64,000 nucleotides of DNA. Source: Solirubrobacteraceae bacterium. Lineage in GTDB: Bacteria > Actinomycetota > Thermoleophilia > Solirubrobacterales > Solirubrobacteraceae. The stretch's first letter is position 1, and every line of letters begins with the position of its first letter. This document shows positions 38,244 through 47,047 of this stretch, in pieces. The stretch spans positions 26,999-90,998 of the forward strand of contig JAUJPF010000001.1 in assembly GCA_030447275.1 (NCBI GenBank), given 5' to 3'. Made by a program: the position numbers and the translations under genes. The notes beneath the pieces were generated by a model. The model saw only the letters and a program-made list of their open reading frames with translations. It was not told the DNA's origin and ran no database searches.

Positions 38244-39187
38244 ACCGCGCGGGCGGGGCGCAGCGGCTCGCCGAGGCGCGCGCGGCGGTCGGCCACGCCT
38301 GCGGCGAAGGGCGAGTCGGCGCTCAGCCACAGCGCGCCGTCGCCCGCGGGCGTCACGACGGCGTGGCCGGCGTCGGCGAGCGCGATCAGCGCGTCCTCAG
38401 CCGCGCCGGGGTCGGCGAAGTCGGGCATCGGGGCGAGGCACGCCGCGACCTCCGCCGTCGCGAGCCCCTCGGGGAAGGCGGCGAGCAGCTCGCCGAGGTT
38501 CTCGGGCGCGCCGCGCCGGCCGAGCGACGGGTCGAGGTTGGCGATGCACACGTCGTAGGCGTCGAGCCCCTGGAACCCGCCGGCCTCGAGCCGCCGGCCG
38601 TCCTGCTCGAAGATCAGCGACGGCGCGGTGAAGCGGACCTCGCCGTCGGTGTTGGCGGTCTTGCCCTGGAACTCGCTCGGCGAGCCTTCGGCGGTCCGCG
38701 CCTCGGCCCAGTCGCCGGCGTACGCGGCCGCGACCTGCGTCGTGTCGAGCGAGGCGAGCACCACCTCGGCGTCGAGCCCCGGGAGCCGGCGCAGCGCGTC
38801 GCGCAGCGCGTCGTCGGACTCGATCGGCAGGCTCGTGGTGAACTGCGTGAGCTGGAGCGAGCGGAACGCGGCCCACTCGAGCTCCGGCCGCGCGAGGCGC
38901 ACCGCGACGATCGCGCGGCAGGCGCGCCCGGTGGACGACAGGCGCGGCTTCGGGGCGTGGCCGAACGGCATCCCGAACCGGCGGAAGCGGCGGTTGCCCT
39001 GGGCCATGCGCAGCGTGGTGTAGCCGCGCTCGGCGTACTCGGCGGCGTCCTCCGTCAGGCCGATCATCACGTGCCGCCAGCGCAGCTGGTCGCCGTAGCG
39101 CCAGCGCAGCGCGGCGAGTGCCGGCGCGGCCGACCAGGCGAACGGGCAGCCGGGGTCGGAGAAGTGGGTGACGTCGATGCGGGCCAT
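38240..39187 (-). CDS. DsbA-family thioredoxin-fold oxidoreductase
   Basis: MARIDVTHFSDPGCPFAWSAAPALAALRWRYGDQLRWRHVMIGLTED...; GKTANTDGEVRFTAPSLIFEQ. Confidence 0.72.
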   Translation of the reverse strand: MARIDVTHFSDPGCPFAWSAAPALAALRWRYGDQLRWRHVMIGLTEDAAEYAERGYTTLRMAQGNRRFRRFGMPFGHAPKPRLSSTGRACRAIVAVRLARPELEWAAFRSLQLTQFTTSLPIESDDALRDALRRLPGLDAEVVLASLDTTQVAAAYAGDWAEARTAEGSPSEFQGKTANTDGEVRFTAPSLIFEQDGRRLEAGGFQGLDAYDVCIANLDPSLGRRGAPENLGELLAAFPEGLATAEVAACLAPMPDFADPGAAEDALIALADAGHAVVTPAGDGALWLSADSPFAAGVADRRARLGEPLRPARAV

Positions 39188-39771
39188 TACTTCAACGGTT
39201 GCCCGATTGCCTGTGCAATCAACCGGCGACCGCCGGCGAGCACCGGCTCGCCGTGGGAGACGACCACGGCCTCGACGGGGAGGTCGAGCAGCGGGCGCAG
39301 CGCCTCGGCGAGCCGGGCCTGATCCAGCGGCAGGTAGGCCAGCCACGAGTCGGGCGACATGCGCAGGGCGCCGCGGCCGTCGCCGAGCAGCCGGTCGCCG
39401 GGGATCAGCGCGCGCAGCTCGGGCAGCCACACCATCGACTCGCCCGCGCCGGCGATCGGCACCGGCTCGACGCCGGGGCCGGGCTCCGGCGCCAGGCGGT
39501 CGGCGTAGCGCCGCTCGAGCTCCTCGCGGCTGCGGCTGTGGAAGCGCACGGTCTGGAGGATCGAGACCCGCTTGTCGACGCGCTCGACGAGCTCGTCGAG
39601 GAACGCGGGGTCGGGCGCCAGCGGGTCGACGAGCACGAGCGCGTGCGGCGCCTCGTAGGCGACCGATCCGACCTCCTCGGGCCAGTCGTCGGCCGAGCCG
39701 GGGGCGCCGCCCGGGTTCCACGCCGGGTGGCGCTCGGTCCAGCGCCAGAGGCCGGGGAGGATCTGCTGCAT
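39187..39771 (-). CDS. MBL-fold-like protein with degenerate metal-binding motif
   Basis: MQQILPGLWRWTERHPAWNP...ALVLVDPLAPD...TVRFHSRSREEL...ALIPGDRLLGD...VEAVVVSHGEPVLAGG. Confidence 0.6.
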   Translation of the reverse strand: MQQILPGLWRWTERHPAWNPGGAPGSADDWPEEVGSVAYEAPHALVLVDPLAPDPAFLDELVERVDKRVSILQTVRFHSRSREELERRYADRLAPEPGPGVEPVPIAGAGESMVWLPELRALIPGDRLLGDGRGALRMSPDSWLAYLPLDQARLAEALRPLLDLPVEAVVVSHGEPVLAGGRRLIAQAIGQPLK

Positions 39772-39803
39772 CGCGGCAGCTTGGCACGCGCTAGCGTCGG
39801 CGC

Positions 39804-40724
39804 ATGGCCAAGTGGACCGCGCAGGACATCCCCGACCAGACCGGCCGGCGAGTCGTCGTCACCGGCGCGAACGGCGGCCTCGGCTACCACGTGTCGCTCG
39901 AGCTGGCCCGCCGCGGGGCGCGGGTGATCCTCGCCGCGCGCGACGCGGGCCGCGGGCAGGAGGCCCTCGACCGCCTGCTCGAAGAGGCGCCGGGCGCCGA
40001 CGCCGAGCTGCGCAGCCTCGACCTCGCGAGCCTCGACTCGGTCCGCGCCTTCGCGGCGGGCGTCGAGGAGCCGCTCGACCTCCTCGTCAACAACGCGGGC
40101 GTCATGGCCGGGCCGCAACGCCGGACCGCGGACGGCTTCGAGCTCCAGTTCGGCACGAACCACCTCGGCCACTTCGCGCTCACCGGGCTGCTGCTGCCGC
40201 GGCTGCTCGAAGGCGAGCGCCCGCGCGTGGTCAGCGTGTCCAGCATGGCCCACCGGACCGGGAAGATGCACTTCGACGACCTCCAGTCCGACCGGCGCTA
40301 CAGCCGCTGGTCGGCCTACGGGCAGTCGAAGCTCGCGAACCTGCTGTGCATGCGCGAGCTGGGCCGGCGCGCCGCCGAGGCCGATACCGCGCTCGTCAGC
40401 GTCGCCGCGCACCCCGGATACGCCGCGACCCACCTCCAGACGACCGGCACGAAGATCGACGACGTCGTCATGAAGGTCTCCAACGCGCTCATCGCCCAGA
40501 GCGAGACGATGGGTGCCCTGCCGCTGCTCTTCGCGGCGACCGAAGAGCTCGAGAGCGGCGCGTACGTCGGCCCCGACGGGATCGGCGAGTCGCGCGGCCA
40601 CCCGAAGCTCGTGGGGATGACCGGGCGGGCGCGCGACGACGACGCCGCGCGCCGCCTGTGGGACGAGAGCGAGCGGCTGACCGGCGTCCGCTTCGACTTC
40701 TCGAAGACGCCCCAGCCGACGTAG
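39804..40724 (+). CDS. Short-chain dehydrogenase/reductase
   Basis: RRVVVTGANGGLGYHVSLELARRGARVILAARD; LLVNNAGVM; YGQSKLANLL. Confidence 0.92.
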   Translation: MAKWTAQDIPDQTGRRVVVTGANGGLGYHVSLELARRGARVILAARDAGRGQEALDRLLEEAPGADAELRSLDLASLDSVRAFAAGVEEPLDLLVNNAGVMAGPQRRTADGFELQFGTNHLGHFALTGLLLPRLLEGERPRVVSVSSMAHRTGKMHFDDLQSDRRYSRWSAYGQSKLANLLCMRELGRRAAEADTALVSVAAHPGYAATHLQTTGTKIDDVVMKVSNALIAQSETMGALPLLFAATEELESGAYVGPDGIGESRGHPKLVGMTGRARDDDAARRLWDESERLTGVRFDFSKTPQPT

Positions 40725-40734
40725 ACTGCGCCGC

Positions 40735-40914
40735 GTGAACGACCCGCGCCCGAACTTCGACGACGACGACTGGGTCGGCGAGCCCCCCGAGGGCCGCCAC
40801 ACCCGCGAGCAGTCGAACCCCGGCTTCTGGGCGGGCCAGCGGCCGCTCGTCGTCGGCCTCTTCTGGATGGGCCTGCTCGTCCTCGCCGTCGTCGTCCTGC
40901 TGCTCGCGCTCTAG
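40735..40914 (+). CDS. Small single-TM protein
   Basis: GTG start: VNDPRPNFDDDDWVGEPPEGRHTREQSNPGFWAGQRPLVVGLFWMGLLVLAVVVLLLAL. Confidence 0.6.
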   Translation: MNDPRPNFDDDDWVGEPPEGRHTREQSNPGFWAGQRPLVVGLFWMGLLVLAVVVLLLAL

Positions 40915-41261
40915 CTGACCGGCGCGAGCGCCGCGAGCGCGGCGTCCTTCGAGTCCTCGAGCAGGAGCACGCCGCCCGCCTCGGTGACCTCGAGCATGTG
41001 CTTGACGTACTCCTGCGACGTGATCACGGCGACGCCGCCATCACGGGGGTGGATGCGGGCCGACACGCGCACGAGCGTGTCCAGCAGCTTCGAGTTGAGG
41101 AACTGCACCTCGGAGAGGTCGACGAGGATGCGCGTCGTCCCCTGGGCGATGAGGCCGTCGAGGACCTCCTCGAGCTTGCCGGCCCCCGCGCCGTGGCGGA
41201 CGTCGCCCCCGATCGCGACGCACGCGGTCTGATCGCGGATCATCTCGACCGAGACGTCCAC
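40911..41261 (-). CDS. STAS-domain protein (anti-sigma factor antagonist-like), coupled to kaiC-like gene
   Basis: RILVDLSEVQFLNSKLLDTLVRVSARI...; GTG start overlaps the upstream TAG. Confidence 0.78.
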   Translation of the reverse strand: MDVSVEMIRDQTACVAIGGDVRHGAGAGKLEEVLDGLIAQGTTRILVDLSEVQFLNSKLLDTLVRVSARIHPRDGGVAVITSQEYVKHMLEVTEAGGVLLLEDSKDAALAALAPVS

Positions 41262-42724
41262 TAGAGCACCTCCGACAGCCGGGTCCACGCGCGCAGCGCC
41301 AGCGGCTCGCCGATGTGCATCCCGTGGTCGTCGACGGTGTACTCGCGCATCGCCTTGTCGTGATCGGAGCCGCGCATCTTGAGGACGACCACCCCGCGCG
41401 CGATCTCGGCCCCGCGCCCGACGTACTGGAGGACGACGATCGCGTCGCTGACGGTCGACACATGGAGGTCGCCGCCGATCATGCTGCCGCCGAGCTCGTC
41501 GGTCGCCGCGGTGACGAGGCCGATGAGCGCCTGCGTGCGGATGTGGAAGCTCAGCCCGAGCAGGTACTCACGGAAGCTCTTCGCCGTCGAGATGCGCTGG
41601 AGCGCGGTGAGCGAGTCGATCGCGACGCGGTCGGGCCCGAAGTCGGCGATCGACTCCTTCATCCGCAGGAGGTGGTCCTCGAGCGGCGCAGCCTCGGGCG
41701 CGGCGGCCACGATCCTCAGCTTCCCCTCGGCCTCCATCCGCTCGAAGTCGTGGCCCCAGCGCGCGGCGTTGTGGACGAGCTGGCCGCGGCTCTCCTCGAA
41801 CGAGAGGAGCAGCGCGCGCTCGTCGTTGGCGACGCCGCCCGCGATGAAGTGCGTGGCCATCAGCGACTTGCCCGTCCCCGTCGGGCCCGTGACGAGGACG
41901 AGCGACTTGTCGTAGTAGCCGCCGCAACACATGGCGTCGAGCTCCGGGAGCCCGGACGTCAGCCGCTTGCCCGAGACGTCGTAGTCGAGCGTGACCGCTT
42001 CGCGCGGCACGACGATCAGCCCGTGATCGGACTTGATCGTGAACAGGTGCTCGCCCTTGGCGTGCGAGCCGCCGCGCAGCTTGAGGACCTCGACCGTCCG
42101 GCGGCGCTTCTCGCCCTCGAGCGCGTTGCGCAGGATCACGACGTTGTCGGCGACGAACTCCTCGAAGCCGTGGCGGGTGATCGGCCCGTAGTCGTCGAGG
42201 CGCTCCGACGTCATGACCGAGGTGACGCCGGCCTCCTGCAGCTCGGCGGAGATCTCGAGCAGCGCGCGGCGGGCGGCGACGGGGTCGGCGAAGTGGTCGA
42301 CGAGCGTGCCCGTGGAGTCGAGCGCGACGCGCCGCGCGCCGGACTCGGCGACCGCGTGCTTGACCCGCACCACGAGCGAGGTCAAATCGAAGGCGCCCGC
42401 CACGACCGCGTCGTCGCCGGGCTGGGGCGAGGCGTCGACGAACCGCCACAGGCCGGCGTCCTCCCACGCCCCGACGTCCCAGCCGAACGAGCGGAAGTTG
42501 CGCCGGATCGCGGCCGGCCGCTCCTCGAAGGTGACGAACACGCCCGGCTCGGAGCCGTCGGCGATCCCCCCTGCGAGGAACTGGACGGCGCACAGCGTCT
42601 TGCCGCTCCCCGCGGTCCCGCTGACGAGCGTCAGGCGCCGCTGGGGCAGGCCGCCCGCGAGCACGGTGTCGAGCCCCTCGATCCCCGACGGAAGCCGGGC
42701 GACCTCGTAGTCGTTGATCGTCAC
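41261..42724 (-). CDS. kaiC: KaiC-like double RecA-domain ATPase/autokinase
   Basis: CI Walker A GTAGSGKT and FEE; CII Walker A GPTGTGKS and FEE; DLHVSTVSDAIVVLQYV corresponds to KaiC phosphosite region; KMRGSDHDKAMREYTVDDHGMHIG. Confidence 0.92.
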   Translation of the reverse strand: MTINDYEVARLPSGIEGLDTVLAGGLPQRRLTLVSGTAGSGKTLCAVQFLAGGIADGSEPGVFVTFEERPAAIRRNFRSFGWDVGAWEDAGLWRFVDASPQPGDDAVVAGAFDLTSLVVRVKHAVAESGARRVALDSTGTLVDHFADPVAARRALLEISAELQEAGVTSVMTSERLDDYGPITRHGFEEFVADNVVILRNALEGEKRRRTVEVLKLRGGSHAKGEHLFTIKSDHGLIVVPREAVTLDYDVSGKRLTSGLPELDAMCCGGYYDKSLVLVTGPTGTGKSLMATHFIAGGVANDERALLLSFEESRGQLVHNAARWGHDFERMEAEGKLRIVAAAPEAAPLEDHLLRMKESIADFGPDRVAIDSLTALQRISTAKSFREYLLGLSFHIRTQALIGLVTAATDELGGSMIGGDLHVSTVSDAIVVLQYVGRGAEIARGVVVLKMRGSDHDKAMREYTVDDHGMHIGEPLALRAWTRLSEVL

Positions 42725-43017
42725 GTGGCGTCCTGTCCCGGCAGCCCGAGCGACCAGCGCAGCCGCTCGACGTCGGACAGGTCGCCGAGCACGCGGCGCA
42801 CGGGCTCGGGCGAGACGCGCACCAGCAGCGGCGTGGCGATGATCCGCTCGCTCTCCGCGAGCTCGGGGCGCTCGCGCAGGTCGATGACCTCGACCTCGAC
42901 GTCGGGGCCCAGCTCGGCCCGCAGCCGCTCGACGCCGTGGAGGGCGCGCTCCGACGGCGGCGTGCCGCCCACGACGTAGAGCCTGAGCACGGAGGAGGGC
43001 ATCGACCGGCGCAGCAT
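42721..43017 (-). CDS. kaiB: KaiB-like protein
   Basis: LRLYVVGGTPPSERALHGVERLRAELG...VIDLRERPELAESERIIATPLLVRVSPEPVRRVLGDLSDVERL. Confidence 0.92.
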   Translation of the reverse strand: MLRRSMPSSVLRLYVVGGTPPSERALHGVERLRAELGPDVEVEVIDLRERPELAESERIIATPLLVRVSPEPVRRVLGDLSDVERLRWSLGLPGQDAT

Positions 43018-43147
43018 TGCAGGATTCCGGCTGCCTGCCGATGAACTTGGACGAGCCCCAGGTCGGACGGGGCACCGCGCCGCTCAGGCGGTGCGGCGAA
43101 GGGAGATCGACGCCCCTTCGCGAGGCGCTCCGCGTCGACCCACTGCT

Positions 43148-44482
43148 CTACACCAACATGGGTTCGACGCGAGCGTCCGCGTGCTTGCGCTGGCGCACGA
43201 TCGTGCTGGCGCCGCGGCTCGGCGTGTAGGTGATCGAGCGCCGCCGCGTCGTCTCGGCTCCGGCCACCGTCGGCTCGAGGTCGTAGCGGCTCATCACGGC
43301 CTTCAGCACGAGCTTCATCTCGAGCTGGGCGAAGCTGGCGCCGATGCAGCGCCGCCGCCCCCCGCCGAAGGGGATCCACGTGTACGTGCCCGGCTGCTCC
43401 TCCAGGAACCGCTCGGGCCGGAACGCGTACGGCTGGGCGTAGATCGCCTCGTCGTGGTGGACGAGGTAGACGTTGATCGCGATCGCGCAGCCCGGCGGGT
43501 AGCTCCAGCCGCCGATCTCGACCGGCTTCTTGACCATCCGCGGCTCGGCGACCGGAAGGACGGGCCGGCGGCGCAGCGACTCGGTCACGGTGGCGTCGAC
43601 GTACGTGTCGTCGCCGGCGTCGACCGCGTTCGTGAGGGCCCGCATGACCCGCCGGTCGCGCACCACGCGCTCGAACGTCCACGCGAGCTGCGACGCGGTC
43701 GTCTCGTGCCCGGCGACGAGCAGCGTCATCAGCTCGTCGCGCAGCTCCTTCGGCGTCATCGGGGTGTCGTCCTCGTGACGCGCGGTGAGCAGCATCGCGA
43801 GCACGTCGTCGCGGTCGCCGTCCTCGGCGCGGCGCTCGTCGATCAGCTCGTAGACGAGCTGGTCGGCCTCCTCGCGCAGCGCGAGGAAGTCCGACCACCT
43901 GTGCGTGGGCCAGATGTCGCGGCGCAGCACCGGCAGCAGCGACGCCGGGTTCATGCCGAACTCGAGGATCCTCGTCACGCGGCTGCGCAGCGCGTCGAGC
44001 CGCTCGCCGGCGTCGAGGCCGAACACCGCGCGCAGGATGATCTCGAGCGTCAGCGCCTGCGTGCGGTCGTGGAGGCGGACCGGCTCGTTGCGCGGCCAGC
44101 GCTCGACCTCGCGCTCGGCGACCTCGGTCATCAGCCGGGTCAGGCGCTTCATCCGCTCGCCGTGGAACGCGGGCAGCATGAGCCGGCGCTGCTCGAGGTG
44201 CACGTCCCCGTCGAGGAGGATCAGCGAGTACGTCCCGACCAGCGGCTCGAGCATCGCCGCGCCCTCGCCGGGATGGAGGACGTCGGGCGGCGCCATGAAC
44301 GTCTCCTTGATGTCCGCGGGGTCGGAGATGTTCACGAACATCGGCGACCCGAGCAGGTCCACCGTGAACCGCTTGCCGTACCGCCTGCGGCAGCGTTCGA
44401 GGAACGGCACCGGACGCGTCCACCACCCGACCGACTGGACGGTCGCGGGCAGACGGGGTCCGGGCGGCAGCTGGTCGCGCAT
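43148..44482 (-). CDS. Cytochrome P450
   Basis: LLVAGHETTASQLAWTFERVV; heme loop WIPFGGGRRRCIGASFAQLEMKLVL; start MRDQLPPGPRLP at 44482. Confidence 0.95.
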   Translation of the reverse strand: MRDQLPPGPRLPATVQSVGWWTRPVPFLERCRRRYGKRFTVDLLGSPMFVNISDPADIKETFMAPPDVLHPGEGAAMLEPLVGTYSLILLDGDVHLEQRRLMLPAFHGERMKRLTRLMTEVAEREVERWPRNEPVRLHDRTQALTLEIILRAVFGLDAGERLDALRSRVTRILEFGMNPASLLPVLRRDIWPTHRWSDFLALREEADQLVYELIDERRAEDGDRDDVLAMLLTARHEDDTPMTPKELRDELMTLLVAGHETTASQLAWTFERVVRDRRVMRALTNAVDAGDDTYVDATVTESLRRRPVLPVAEPRMVKKPVEIGGWSYPPGCAIAINVYLVHHDEAIYAQPYAFRPERFLEEQPGTYTWIPFGGGRRRCIGASFAQLEMKLVLKAVMSRYDLEPTVAGAETTRRRSITYTPSRGASTIVRQRKHADARVEPMLV

Positions 44483-44525
44483 GCGCGGGACGCTACGCCT
44501 GCTGACGGGACGTTGTGTGTTGAGC

Positions 44526-44789
44526 CGCACTCATACGCGGCGCAGCGCGAACGAGCGCCTCCCGCTCCGGCACCGCTCGGCGACACGCCCGCGCAGGTTG
44601 CGGAACACGCTCGTGCCCGTCACGGTGCCGGACGCCCCGCCGTCGGCCAGGAAGCGCCCCTCGATCACGATCCGCCCGCGCTCGCGCCCGTCGCGGAACC
44701 GCACGGCGTACGTGTTGGCGATCCGGAACGTGCCGTCCGCAGCGACCGCGTGCAGTGAGCGCGACGATTGCGAGGGTGTTCCTGGTCAT
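44526..44789 (-). pseudogene. Remnant of small secreted protein: signal-peptide-like start and C-terminal segment in different frames
   Basis: ATG at 44789 gives MTRNTLAIVALTA...; another frame reads AVAADGTFRIANTYAVRFRDGRERGRIVIEGRFLADGGASGTVTGTSVFRNLRGRVAERC...ALRRV*, with no good start of its own. Confidence 0.4.
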
Positions 44790-44873
44790 GCAGGACCCGC
44801 TACCCGGTGGAGCGCCGTCCCATCGGCGACCGCGACGCACGGCCCGCAGCGCGGCGTAGGGTTCGGGCCGCCC

Positions 44874-46337
44874 ATGGCGACCGCGACCTCCGCCTCCGCG
44901 ACGCCCCTCACGCGCCGCTCCGCCGTCGCGCTGGCCGCGGCGATCCGCGCGGGCGACGCGACTGCGCGCGAGGTCGTCGAGCAGCACATCGAGGTGCTGC
45001 GGCGCGCGCAGGCGCGCACGCACGCGCTCGCCGAGGACCGCTTCGACGAGGCGCTGCGCGACGCCGACGCGGCGGACGAGCGGCTCGCGCGCCAGGAGCC
45101 CGGCGACCTGCAGCCGCTGCACGGCGTCCCGTGCACGATCAAGGAGTCGATCGCCGTCGCAGGGATGCCGAACTCCGCCGGCCTGGTCGCGCGGCGCGGG
45201 CACCGGTCGACCGAGGACGCGGCGGCGGTGGCGCGGCTGAAGGCGGCCGGTGCGATCCCGCTCGGGGTGACCAACACGTCCGAGATGACGATGTGGATCG
45301 AGTCGCAGAACCACGTCTACGGCCGGACGAACAGCGCCTACGACGCCAAGCGCACCGCCGGCGGCTCGTCCGGCGGCGAGGGCGCGGCCGTCGGCAGCGG
45401 CGGCTCGCCGTTCGGCCTCGGGTCGGACATCGGCGGCTCGGTCCGGCTGCCGGCGTTCTTCAACGGCGTCTTCGCCCACAAGCCGTCGGGCGGCGTGATC
45501 CCGAACACCGGCCAGTTCCCCGTCGCCGACGGCGAGGCGGCGCGGATGCTCACGCCCGGCCCGATCGCGCGGCGCGCCGAGGACCTCATGCCGCTCACGC
45601 GCGTCCTCGCGGGCCCGGACGGCGTCGACCCGCTGGCGCGCGAGGTCGAGCTGCGCGACCCGGGCGAGGTCGATCTGTCCCCGCTCGACGTCGTGGTGAG
45701 CGAGGGCGCGTGGTTCGTGCCCGTCTCGCGCGAGCTGCGCGACGCGCGCGAGCGCGCGGCCGACGTCCTGCGCGCCGCCGGGGCGACCGTGCGGCGCGAG
45801 TCGCTGCGCTCGATGCGGCGCGCGCTCGAGCTCTACACGCTCGCCCTCAAGGACGGCTCGCCGGCGTCGTTCGCCGAGGTCCTCGCCGAGGCGGGCGTGG
45901 AGAGCGTCTCGCTGCGCCGGGCGACGGGCGGCGTGCTGCGCGGCACCGGCCCGCACACGCTTCCGACGCTGCTGCTGATCGTCTTCGAGCGGATCGGGAG
46001 CAGGATCCCCGACGGCCGGGTCCGCCGGGCGCAGGCCGCGGCGAAGTCGCTGCGCGAGGAGGTCGAGGGCGTGATGGGCGACGGGGTGCTGCTGCATCCG
46101 CCGCACGCGCGCCCGGCGCCGAAGCACGGGCGCACGGTCGGGCGCGCCTGGGCGATCACGCCGACGGCCGTGTTCAACCTGCTGGAGATGCCGGTGACCC
46201 AGGTGCCGCTCGGGCTGAACGACCGGGGGCTCCCGCTCGGGGTGCAGGTCGTCGCGCGCCACGACGCCGACGACGTCGCGATCGCGGGCGCGCTCGAGCT
46301 CGAGCGCGTCGTCGGCGGATGGGTCCCGCCGTCGTGA
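44874..46337 (+). CDS. Amidase (amidase signature family)
   Basis: PLHGVPCTIKESIAVAGMPNSAGL; TAGGSSGGEGAAVGSGGSPFGLGSDIGGSVRLPAFFNGVFAHKPS. Confidence 0.94.
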   Translation: MATATSASATPLTRRSAVALAAAIRAGDATAREVVEQHIEVLRRAQARTHALAEDRFDEALRDADAADERLARQEPGDLQPLHGVPCTIKESIAVAGMPNSAGLVARRGHRSTEDAAAVARLKAAGAIPLGVTNTSEMTMWIESQNHVYGRTNSAYDAKRTAGGSSGGEGAAVGSGGSPFGLGSDIGGSVRLPAFFNGVFAHKPSGGVIPNTGQFPVADGEAARMLTPGPIARRAEDLMPLTRVLAGPDGVDPLAREVELRDPGEVDLSPLDVVVSEGAWFVPVSRELRDARERAADVLRAAGATVRRESLRSMRRALELYTLALKDGSPASFAEVLAEAGVESVSLRRATGGVLRGTGPHTLPTLLLIVFERIGSRIPDGRVRRAQAAAKSLREEVEGVMGDGVLLHPPHARPAPKHGRTVGRAWAITPTAVFNLLEMPVTQVPLGLNDRGLPLGVQVVARHDADDVAIAGALELERVVGGWVPPS

Positions 46338-47047
46338 GGCGCTCCGACCTCTCGGTCATCACCCACGGCGACCTCCCGTTCGCGAACCCGCTCGCAGAGG
46401 CGGACGTCGACGCCGCGATCGCCGCGCTCTCGCTCCCGCCCGCGGGCACCGCGCTCGACGTCGGCTGCGGCAACGGCGAGATCCTCGCGCGCGTCAAGCG
46501 CCGGCACGCGGTCACGACGATGGGCGTCGAGCCGTCGCCGCGGTGGGCGGCGGTCGCCCACGAGCGCGTCGACCTCGTGCACACCGCGACGCTCGAGGAG
46601 GTCGCGCCGATGGAGGGCGCGTGGGACCTCGTCGTGTGCGTCGCCTCCTCGCACGCGTTCGGAGGCTGGCGGCAGGCGTTCGCGGGCCTGCGCCGGCTCG
46701 CGCGTCCCGGCGGCGCCGCGCTCGTCGGGGAGGGCTTCTGGCGCCGCCCGCCGTCGGGCTCGTACCTCGAGTCCCTCGGCGGCGCGAGCGCCGCCGAGCT
46801 GCCCGACCACGCCGGGCTGCTCGCCGGCGCCGAGGCCGCGGGGTGGCAGGTCGAGGCCGAGCGCGTCGCAGCCGACGCCGCCTGGGCCGCCTACGAGGAG
46901 ACACTGATCGCCAACGGCGAGCGTGCCCTCGCCGAGCACGACGACCACGCCCTGCGCGCCTGGGTGCGGCGCGCGCGGTCGCGCTGGGAGCACCCCGACG
47001 GGCGCGACACGCTGGGATTCGCGCTGCTGACGCTGCGAGCGGCGTGA
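46334..47047 (+). CDS. SAM-dependent methyltransferase
   Basis: GTALDVGCGNGEILARV; WDLVVCVASSHAFGGWRQAFAGLRRLARPGG. Confidence 0.82.
   Translation: MRRSDLSVITHGDLPFANPLAEADVDAAIAALSLPPAGTALDVGCGNGEILARVKRRHAVTTMGVEPSPRWAAVAHERVDLVHTATLEEVAPMEGAWDLVVCVASSHAFGGWRQAFAGLRRLARPGGAALVGEGFWRRPPSGSYLESLGGASAAELPDHAGLLAGAEAAGWQVEAERVAADAAWAAYEETLIANGERALAEHDDHALRAWVRRARSRWEHPDGRDTLGFALLTLRAA

Noticed and set aside
41568-44426. 952-aa minus-strand ORF covering kaiBC and P450
   Set aside because: Out-of-frame translation of kaiC, kaiB and the P450; the in-frame genes are unambiguous.
33238-44482. P450s at 33238-34536 and 43148-44482 as parts of the biosynthetic cluster
   Set aside because: Both are real P450s but lie 10-20 kb away among unrelated genes; no linkage evidence.
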